Origin: Bacillota bacterium
Lineage (GTDB): Bacteria; Bacillota_A; Clostridia; Lachnospirales; WQUN01
Direction: 5' to 3'
DNA length: 10,942 bases
NCBI GenBank assembly: GCA_009786175.1
Contig: WQTQ01000151.1
Coordinates: forward strand, 1 to 10,942
Position 1 is the first letter of the stretch. Every line of letters begins with the position of its first letter. Below, in pieces: positions 5,576 through 10,942 of the stretch. A model generated the notes under the pieces. The model ran no database searches. It had not been told where the DNA came from and saw nothing but the letters and a program-made list of their open reading frames with translations. The translations under genes and the position numbers were made by a program.

Positions 5576-6343
5576 TCACTTATTCACCGTAACCTCCAGC
5601 ACAACCCTGTCTTTCTTGGTACTTCCCCCCTGTGCGTCTATGGCTATTCTGCCCAGGCCACGCACGGTTATTGCGTCACCAACCGCGACAATATGGGTCT
5701 TTTTTGCGGGTTTCCAGTTTACAAATACTTTTTCGCTTTCTATCAGTGTGGCGGCCTTGCCCCTGGATAGGTTAAGGGCGGAACTTAGTACCGCGTCCAG
5801 CCGCATAGACGGCACTGTAATTCGTTTTGTAACACCGGTGGCTACCGGCCCGCCAAGTTGTTGGCGGGTTTTTACTTTTACGGATACACGGCCCACTTGG
5901 TCCAGGGTTTCTGTTATAAAGTTGGCCACATCTTCCGATACGTACATAACCGCACCTTCTGCGCCAAGGCAGATGTCACCAATTTTCCCCCGGTCCAGGC
6001 CAAGGCCCAGCACCGCGCCCAAGTAATCCCGGTGGGTTGGGGCTTTGGAAAACTGCCGGTTATAAGTGACGGCAATTGGTGTAATAGGGAAATTTTCGTG
6101 TTCTATTTCCCGGGTGTCGAAGGAAATAATTTTGCGCTCGGCGTCTTCGTACCCGCCGTAGGCCAGCATAAAAACGCCGTCATTTGCCCGTTCAAGGGTT
6201 TGCACAAAAGAAGCGCAGCGTACCGGGTCCAAGAAGTCTGAATGGGCAAGCCTGTGATTTTTTTGCGCGGCGGTGTATTTGTCTAAAATCTTTGCAAAAA
6301 GCAGTTTGTCTTCCGGGTTTTTGTATGGGTTTTCTATTTTCAT
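5576..6343 (-). CDS. ylmH: YlmH-family S4-domain RNA-binding protein
   Basis: The protein (255 aa) shows the YlmH plan: an N-terminal domain with the signature HRDYLGAVLGLGLDRGKIGDI split here as HRDYLGAVLG (104-113) and LGLDRGKIGDI (114-124), then a C-terminal S4 domain (about 179-235; MRLDAVLSSALNLSRGKAA and VFVNWKPAKKTHIVAVGDAI). In Bacillus subtilis YlmH binds ribosomes with peptidyl-tRNA and can act like RqcP in rescue of stalled translation; in many Bacillota it lies beside divIVA in the division cluster, which is not the case here. AGGTGG at 6355-6350 is 6 nt before the ATG. The gene converges on tdk with a 1-nt gap and diverges from the prolyl oligopeptidase gene. I see no intrinsic terminator for it on the minus strand within tdk. 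Confidence 0.88.
   Translation of the reverse strand: MKIENPYKNPEDKLLFAKILDKYTAAQKNHRLAHSDFLDPVRCASFVQTLERANDGVFMLAYGGYEDAERKIISFDTREIEHENFPITPIAVTYNRQFSKAPTHRDYLGAVLGLGLDRGKIGDICLGAEGAVMYVSEDVANFITETLDQVGRVSVKVKTRQQLGGPVATGVTKRITVPSMRLDAVLSSALNLSRGKAATLIESEKVFVNWKPAKKTHIVAVGDAITVRGLGRIAIDAQGGSTKKDRVVLEVTVNK
5849..5879 (+). terminator. Likely intrinsic terminator of the nucleotidase-tdk operon, inside ylmH
   Basis: CCCGCCAA (5849-5856), loop GTTG, and TTGGCGGG (5861-5868) form a perfect 8-bp stem. It is followed at once by TTTTT-AC-TTTT (5869-5879). This is textbook terminator form on the plus strand, 275 nt beyond the tdk stop and antisense to ylmH residues about 158-166. No other terminator is visible between tdk and here. 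The match could be chance in a coding sequence, but its orientation and position suit the tdk transcript. Confidence 0.6.
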
Positions 6344-6382
6344 TTGTTTCCACCTGTAAAAATGTGATAGAATCTTTGCAAT

Positions 6383-6390
6383 AGTATAAC
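6383..6390. promoter_or_regulatory. Overlapping candidate -10 elements for divergent ylmH and peptidase genes
   Basis: In the 96-bp divergent gap, TATACT on the minus strand (6388-6383) and TATAAC on the plus strand (6385-6390) overlap. Each matches TATAAT at five positions. Neither has a good -35 at 17 nt, so both are weak calls. The two genes cannot share this spot at once if both are used. Confidence 0.3.
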
Positions 6391-6439
6391 AAATGCTAAA
6401 CCAAAGAGAAAGAACCTAATTAAAAGGAGGAAGTAACAC

Positions 6440-8497
6440 ATGTCAAATTTGCCACCGCGCCCCACAACCCGCAGAGAACTGGTTGTAGAAAATTTTCATG
6501 GTACCCCTGTAGCCGACCCTTACCGCTGGCTGGAGGACGACACCGCACCGGAAGTACAAGAGTGGATGGCTTCACAGAATGCAGACTTTGAAAGCTATGT
6601 GTCCGGCCACGAAGTACGGGAGCAGTTAAGAACGCGCCTTACGGATCTGTGGCATTACAACAAGGCGGGCCTTCCTTCTTACCACGCGGGTTATTACTAT
6701 ACCCTGCGCAACGACGGCCTACAAAACCAGCATGTGCTTTACCGCTCTGCCAATTTGCATGACATTGGCGAAGTTGTAATTGACCCCAACGAATTAAGTG
6801 AAGACGGCACAGTGGCGATGATGGATTATGTAATTAGCCCCAAGGGCAACTACATGGCTTACAGCCTGTCTAAAAGCGGTTCCGACTGGCAGACAATCCG
6901 CGTGCTGGACTTAAACACTAAGGAAAACTGCACAGACTTTTTACAACACATGAAATTTAGCAGCACTTCCTGGCTGGCCGACGAAAGCGGGTTTTTCTAC
7001 AACAGATATCCAGAGCCTACAGCAGCGTCCGTGCTGCAAACCAAGGCGCAAAACTCCATGGTTTGTTTGCACATGCTGGGCCAGGAACAAAGCCGGGACC
7101 GCATCATTCACCAAGACCCGGAAAACCCGGATTGGGATTTTTACGCCTTTACGGACCATGATAAAAAGTGGCTGTTCCTGCACGTTAGGGCGGGCAGCAC
7201 CCTTCGTCGCAACAAGCTTTTTTATAAGCCGCTGACCGATGTGGATTCCCCGTGGCTGCCAATAGCGTCCGAGTTTGTAGAGGGCGGCTATTCTCTAATT
7301 AATGTTGCAAATGACGTGGCCTATATTTCTACACAGAACGAAGCACCGTTCGGCAAGGTTTTGGGCGTGAAACTGTCGGAGACAGGGGCGTTGCCGCCGC
7401 AAGTTGTAATCCCGGACCAAGGCGAAATGCTGAACATTGTAGTTATCGCCGATAACAAGCTGCTTTGCTCTTTCTTGCATCACGCCACAAATTGCCTGAA
7501 ACTTTACGACTTAAACGGTGAGTTTTTGCGGGAAATTACACTGCCGTCCGTAGGTTCTGTACCCGCTGTTTCCGCAGATAAAGACCGGAAGGAAATTTTC
7601 ATACAATTTTCCGGCTTCCTGTTCCCAAGCACAATTTTACGATACGACTTCACAACAGAAGAAACTACTACCTGGTTTGCGCCGGATATTAATTTCCCAT
7701 TTGACGAATATCAGACAGTTCAAGTGTTTGCCCCTTCGAAGGACGGCACAAAAGTTCCGCTGTTTATTACCCACCGCAAAAATATTAAGCTTGACGGCAA
7801 TAATCCAACGGTTTTGTACGGTTACGGCGGCTTTAACATTAGCATTACACCTAACTTTTCTGTTTCAAACCTGGTTTGGTTGGAAAAGGGCGGCGTATTT
7901 GTACAGGCTTGCTTGCGCGGCGGTGATGAATACGGCGAAGCATGGCACAGGGCCGGAATGCTGGAAAGTAAGCAAAATGTTTTTGACGACTTTATTTCTG
8001 CCGGGGAATATTTAATTCGTGAGAAATATACCAGCCGCGAGAAACTTGGTATTGTAGGGCGTTCTAACGGCGGCTTACTGACAGGGGCATGCCTGACACA
8101 GCGGCCCGATTTCTTTGGTGCAGTTGTTGTGTGGGTACCTGTTTTGGATATGCTGCGTTACCACCATTTCACAAGCGGCCGTTACTGGGTTGGCGAGTAT
8201 GGCTGTGCCGAAAACCCCGAACAATTTGAGTTTCTATACAAATACTCACCGCTTCACAATGTAAAAATGAACACGGTTTACCCGCCAACCCTTGTTATGA
8301 CTGCCGATACAGACGACCGCGTTGTACCCGGCCAAGCCCGTAAATTTGCCGCCACCTTACAGGCTGCAGACGGCGGAGAAAATCCGATTCTTATCCGCAT
8401 AGAAAGTTCTGCCGGCCACGGGGCGGGTAAGCCGGTTGGCAAAGTTATCGCAGAGCAAACGGATATGTACACATTTTTCAGCGTTAACCTGAAATAA
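6440..8497 (+). CDS. Prolyl oligopeptidase family serine peptidase (S9A)
   Basis: The protein (685 aa, the usual size) belongs to the S9A prolyl oligopeptidases, which cut short peptides after proline. The N-terminal family signature is VADPYRWLED (24-33). Residues about 70-410 form the expected beta-propeller that limits substrate size. The alpha/beta-hydrolase domain (about 430-685) carries the triad S542 in GRSNGGLL, D625 in TADTDDRVVP and H660 in SAGHGAGKP. No signal peptide or membrane segment is seen, so it is cytoplasmic, probably acting on imported or recycled peptides. AAAAGGAGG at 6422-6430 gives a 9-nt spacer to the ATG. The CE7 esterase gene follows after 10 bp, so they form an operon. 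Family assignment is firm, while the true substrate is not known. Confidence 0.93.
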   Translation: MSNLPPRPTTRRELVVENFHGTPVADPYRWLEDDTAPEVQEWMASQNADFESYVSGHEVREQLRTRLTDLWHYNKAGLPSYHAGYYYTLRNDGLQNQHVLYRSANLHDIGEVVIDPNELSEDGTVAMMDYVISPKGNYMAYSLSKSGSDWQTIRVLDLNTKENCTDFLQHMKFSSTSWLADESGFFYNRYPEPTAASVLQTKAQNSMVCLHMLGQEQSRDRIIHQDPENPDWDFYAFTDHDKKWLFLHVRAGSTLRRNKLFYKPLTDVDSPWLPIASEFVEGGYSLINVANDVAYISTQNEAPFGKVLGVKLSETGALPPQVVIPDQGEMLNIVVIADNKLLCSFLHHATNCLKLYDLNGEFLREITLPSVGSVPAVSADKDRKEIFIQFSGFLFPSTILRYDFTTEETTTWFAPDINFPFDEYQTVQVFAPSKDGTKVPLFITHRKNIKLDGNNPTVLYGYGGFNISITPNFSVSNLVWLEKGGVFVQACLRGGDEYGEAWHRAGMLESKQNVFDDFISAGEYLIREKYTSREKLGIVGRSNGGLLTGACLTQRPDFFGAVVVWVPVLDMLRYHHFTSGRYWVGEYGCAENPEQFEFLYKYSPLHNVKMNTVYPPTLVMTADTDDRVVPGQARKFAATLQAADGGENPILIRIESSAGHGAGKPVGKVIAEQTDMYTFFSVNLK

Positions 8498-8507
8498 GGA
8501 GGCCATT

Positions 8508-9470
8508 ATGTCGGCATTAGATTTTCCATTAAAAGTTTTACAAACCTACACAGGTTCCAGCCCGTTGCCAAAGGATTTTGACGCATACTGGGACAATGGG
8601 GTAAAAGAAATGCATGAAATGGGTACAAATTACACAACGGAACCCGCAGAGTTTCAGGCCCCGGGGGTAATTTGCGAATATTTATACTTTACCGGAGCAG
8701 GCGGCGCGCGGGTGTGCTGTAAGTTCCTTCGACCGGAGAAAATTACGGGCAAAATCCCCGCCATTGCTATGTTCCACGGGTATTCCGGCAGTTCCGGCGG
8801 GTGGGTAGACAAACTGGCCTACGCATATGCGGGCTACGCAGTTTTGGCCATGGATGTGCGCGGGCAAATGGGCCGCTCGGAGGATACTTTCGCCACCACT
8901 GGCACAACCCTGCGTGGACATATTATTCGCGGCCTGGATTGCGGTGACTCGAAGGATTTGTTTTTCCGCAACGTATTTTTAGATTCCGCCCAAACAGCCC
9001 GGGTACTAATGGATATGGATTTTGTAGACGAAAACCGCGTAGGTGCAATGGGCGGTTCCCAAGGCGGGGCGTTGACGCTAACCTGTGCCGCATTGGAGCC
9101 ACGGGTAAAAAAGCTTGCGCCAACATATCCGTTTTTGTCCGACTATCGCCGCGTGTGGGAAATGGACTTGTTCCAACACGCCTACGACGAATTATCATAT
9201 TTTGTGCGTAGCCGTGACCCGCGTCACCTGCGCATTGACGAAATGTTCGAGAAACTTGGGTATATTGATGTGTCAAACTTTGCACCCCGCATCAAGGGTG
9301 AGACGTATATGTTTATTACCTTGATGGACGCAGTTTGCCCGCCGTCTACCCAGTTTGCGGCGTACAACAAAATTACCGCGCCAAAGAAATGCGAAATTTA
9401 CCCCAACCATGCCCACGAAGGCCTGCCCGGCCACGATGAGTTGGTGTTTGAGTTTTTCCAAGGGATGTAG
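8508..9470 (+). CDS. CE7-family acetyl esterase (acetyl xylan esterase / cephalosporin-C deacetylase)
   Basis: This 320-aa alpha/beta-hydrolase has the CE7 hallmarks: the oxyanion segment FHGYSG (89-94), RGQ at 118-120, the nucleophile S184 in GGSQGG, D274 in TLMDAVCPP and H303 in the HE pair of NHAHEG. CE7 enzymes remove acetyl groups from short xylo-oligosaccharides and from many small acetylated compounds, and are normally cytoplasmic hexamers. No signal peptide is visible, which fits. TAAGGAGG (8495-8502) overlaps the stop of the upstream peptidase gene and gives a short 5-nt spacer, so translation is probably coupled. No sugar transporter or xylanase is in the window, so a xylan role is not supported by context. 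A role on acetylated peptides or other small molecules is possible. Confidence 0.9.
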   Translation: MSALDFPLKVLQTYTGSSPLPKDFDAYWDNGVKEMHEMGTNYTTEPAEFQAPGVICEYLYFTGAGGARVCCKFLRPEKITGKIPAIAMFHGYSGSSGGWVDKLAYAYAGYAVLAMDVRGQMGRSEDTFATTGTTLRGHIIRGLDCGDSKDLFFRNVFLDSAQTARVLMDMDFVDENRVGAMGGSQGGALTLTCAALEPRVKKLAPTYPFLSDYRRVWEMDLFQHAYDELSYFVRSRDPRHLRIDEMFEKLGYIDVSNFAPRIKGETYMFITLMDAVCPPSTQFAAYNKITAPKKCEIYPNHAHEGLPGHDELVFEFFQGM

Positions 9471-9475
9471 GATTT

Positions 9476-9517
9476 TACCCCCTGATATCACATTGGCGAA
9501 TGTGATATCAGGGGGTA
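9476..9517. repeat. Long palindrome, copy C (19-bp perfect stem)
   Basis: The arms 9476-9494 and 9499-9517 pair perfectly over 19 bp with a GGCG loop, and GATTT/AAATC (9471-9475 and 9521-9525) can extend the stem after a small internal loop. It fills the gap between the esterase stop and the AAGGAG site of the next gene. The core is the same as in copies A and B, but the tail of those copies is absent. No T-run follows, so it is not an ordinary terminator. It may mark the boundary between two operons or shield the 3' end of the esterase mRNA. Confidence 0.85.
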
Positions 9518-9538
9518 GCAAAATCAAGGAGTGAGCCA

Positions 9539-10063
9539 ATGTTACTAAAAAACGGCAAAGAGTTGACAATACGGAAGGCGAGGAAAGAGGACGCCCGGGA
9601 ACTTTTGGAGTATTGTAAAAAAGTCGGCAGCGAAAGTAATAATGTCACGTTTGGCCCGGAAGGCTTGCCATATACCGTAGAGCAGGAAGAAGAAATACTT
9701 GAAAGTTTTTACAATTCCCTATCGTCTGCATATTTAGTAGGTGCGCTTGACGGCAGAATTATTTGCGCGGGCAATGTCTCGTCACCAAAAAGGGAGCGGC
9801 TTGCCCACCAGTGCAGCCTGGGCATATCTGTGCTGAAAGAATTTTGGGGAATAGGCGTTGGCACATGCCTTATGAATGCTCTGATAGATTTTGCTAAAAA
9901 TACCGGTACAGTTGAAGTGATACACTTGGGTGTAAAGGCAGACAATATACACGCCATCGCACTGTACAAAAAATTAGGGTTTGAGCAAATTGGCGTTTAT
10001 CCCAAATTTTTCAAAATAAATGAAGTTTATTACGACGAGATTCTTATGAATTTGTATTTATAG
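9539..10063 (+). CDS. GNAT-family N-acetyltransferase
   Basis: The protein (174 aa) is a single-domain GCN5-related acetyltransferase using acetyl-CoA. Beginning with ELTIRKARKEDARELLEY (8-25), it continues through strand IICAGNVS (74-81) to the acetyl-CoA loop EFWGIGVGTCLM (101-112), which fits the Q/RxxGxG/A motif in the WGIGVG form. The C-terminal ADNIHAIALYKKLGFEQIG (134-152) is the usual motif B. The substrate cannot be told from sequence. Members of this form acetylate amines, ribosomal or other proteins, or antibiotics. AAGGAG at 9526-9531 is 7 nt before the ATG, just after palindrome copy C. thrS begins 13 bp after the stop, so the two probably share a transcript. Confidence 0.85.
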   Translation: MLLKNGKELTIRKARKEDARELLEYCKKVGSESNNVTFGPEGLPYTVEQEEEILESFYNSLSSAYLVGALDGRIICAGNVSSPKRERLAHQCSLGISVLKEFWGIGVGTCLMNALIDFAKNTGTVEVIHLGVKADNIHAIALYKKLGFEQIGVYPKFFKINEVYYDEILMNLYL

Positions 10064-10076
10064 AGGAGAATTCACC

Positions 10077-10942
10077 ATGCAAGAACACGACATAAGTGCC
10101 CTGCGGCATACCGCGGCGCACATTTTAGCCCAGGCCGTAAAACGCCTGTTTCCAAATGTAAAGCTGGCTATTGGCCCATCCATAGAAAACGGTTTTTACT
10201 ACGACTTTCTTACGGAAACTCCGTTTACGCCCCAAGACGTAGAAAAAATTGAGAAAGAAATGAAAAAAATCGTAAAGCAAAACCTGCCTCTGGAGCATTT
10301 TACCCTTGACCGTGAAGCGGCCTTTGCCTATGTAGACCGGCAAGGCGAGCCCTTCAAGCGGGAGCTGTTGGAAGAGCTTACCGAAGAAGCGTCTTTCTAC
10401 AAGCAGGGTGACTTTGTAGACCTTTGCGCGGGGCCCCACATGGATAAAACCGGCGCGGTAAAGGCGTTCAAGCTAACATCTGTAGCGGGGGCATACTGGC
10501 GCGGGGATTCTAACCGGGAAGTTTTGTCCCGCATATACGGCACCGCGTTTTTCACAAAAGAAGAACTTGATGCCTACCTGGAAATGCTGGAAGAGGCCAA
10601 AAAACGTGACCACCGCAAAATAGGTAAAGAAATGAAGCTGTTTACTATAATGGAAGAAGGCCCGGGCTTCCCATTCTTCTTACCAAAGGGCGTTGTGCTT
10701 AAAAACAAGCTAATCGAATATTGGCGCGCCGTGCATAAAAAATACGGGTATCAGGAAGTTCAAACCCCTGTAATGCTAATCGGCGACTTGTGGGAGCGCA
10801 GCGGCCACGCAAGCCATTACCGCGAAAATATGTATGCGTCCATTATTGACGAGAAAGAATACTTCATAAAACCCATGAACTGCCCCGGCGGAATGCTGAT
10901 GTATGACATGGAACTGCATTCATACAAAGAATTTCCGCTGCG
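10077..10942 (+). CDS. thrS: Threonyl-tRNA synthetase lacking the TGS domain, 3' end outside window
   Basis: The visible 288 residues cover the editing domain and the start of the class II catalytic domain. The editing site is shown by H11/H15 (RHTAAH) and by C117/H121 (DLCAGPH). The catalytic core begins near residue 190, with motif 1 around YWRAVHKKYGYQEVQTPVM (215-233) and MNCPG (267-271), whose C269 should bind the active-site zinc. The N-terminal TGS domain of about 60 residues found in most ThrRS is absent: the editing domain begins at residue 9, and an in-frame TGA at 10047-10049 rules out a longer start. Short ThrRS of this kind are known in Clostridia. GAGGAG at 10063-10068 supports the ATG. 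No T-box leader, the usual control of thrS in Bacillota, fits in the 13-bp gap or in the gap before the GNAT gene. Confidence 0.93.
   Translation, partial: MQEHDISALRHTAAHILAQAVKRLFPNVKLAIGPSIENGFYYDFLTETPFTPQDVEKIEKEMKKIVKQNLPLEHFTLDREAAFAYVDRQGEPFKRELLEELTEEASFYKQGDFVDLCAGPHMDKTGAVKAFKLTSVAGAYWRGDSNREVLSRIYGTAFFTKEELDAYLEMLEEAKKRDHRKIGKEMKLFTIMEEGPGFPFFLPKGVVLKNKLIEYWRAVHKKYGYQEVQTPVMLIGDLWERSGHASHYRENMYASIIDEKEYFIKPMNCPGGMLMYDMELHSYKEFPL

Noticed and set aside
5535..6026. A 163-codon plus-strand frame opposite ylmH
   Set aside because: The minus-strand ylmH frame carries clear family motifs. The plus frame is low-complexity Ser/Thr/Pro sequence without a ribosome binding site.
9476..9517. 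Palindrome copy C as a standard intrinsic terminator
   Set aside because: The stem is long and perfect, but the bases after it are GCAAAATC with no T-run on the plus strand, and the minus side is similar. It is kept as a repeat, not a terminator.
9471..10076. T-box riboswitch for thrS
   Set aside because: The gaps before thrS (13 bp) and before the GNAT gene (68 bp, mostly palindrome) are too short for a T-box leader.

Overview
The window looks like chromosome from a Gram-positive, moderate-GC member of the Clostridia (Bacillota). Three things point that way: strong AGGAGG-type ribosome binding sites, a YlmH-family S4 protein, and a threonyl-tRNA synthetase that lacks the TGS domain. The species cannot be read from the sequence. 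Nothing here is rRNA, tRNA, CRISPR or a transposase.

Layout. (1) 1-1780, minus strand: the 5' part of a large regulator with an HTH domain embedded between TPR-like helical repeats, cut by the window edge. Its promoter (1813-1841) carries two inverted repeats. (2) 1982-3414, minus strand: a two-gene AbiE-type toxin-antitoxin module (AbiEi antitoxin/repressor, AbiEii nucleotidyltransferase toxin). It has a readable promoter bracketed by a 13-bp inverted-repeat operator, and the whole module lies between two 66-bp direct repeats. (3) 3603-4331, plus: a membrane DUF218/YdcF-SanA-like protein. (4) 4425-5574, plus: an overlapping pair, a 5'(3')-deoxyribonucleotidase and a thymidine kinase, which catalyse opposing reactions. 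They have their own extended -10 promoter and a likely terminator that lies inside the convergent neighbour. (5) 5576-6343, minus: ylmH. (6) 6440-9470, plus: a prolyl oligopeptidase and a CE7 acetyl esterase, apparently one operon. (7) 9539-10942, plus: a GNAT acetyltransferase and the 5' part of thrS, preceded by a strong palindrome.

A family of long palindromes with CCCCCTGATATCA arms links separate parts of the window. Full hairpins lie at 1897-1943 and 9476-9517, and a half copy lies at 3479-3508. The copies on either side of the AbiE module share an extra tail, so they are direct repeats. This suggests the module arrived at, or duplicated, a palindrome that once lay in front of the DUF218 gene.

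The most interesting items are the repeat-flanked AbiE module with its operator, the kinase/nucleotidase pair with a terminator antisense to ylmH, and the regulator with an internal HTH. All proteins belong to recognisable families. I see no wholly unknown enzyme system, and the novelty lies in arrangement and regulation.
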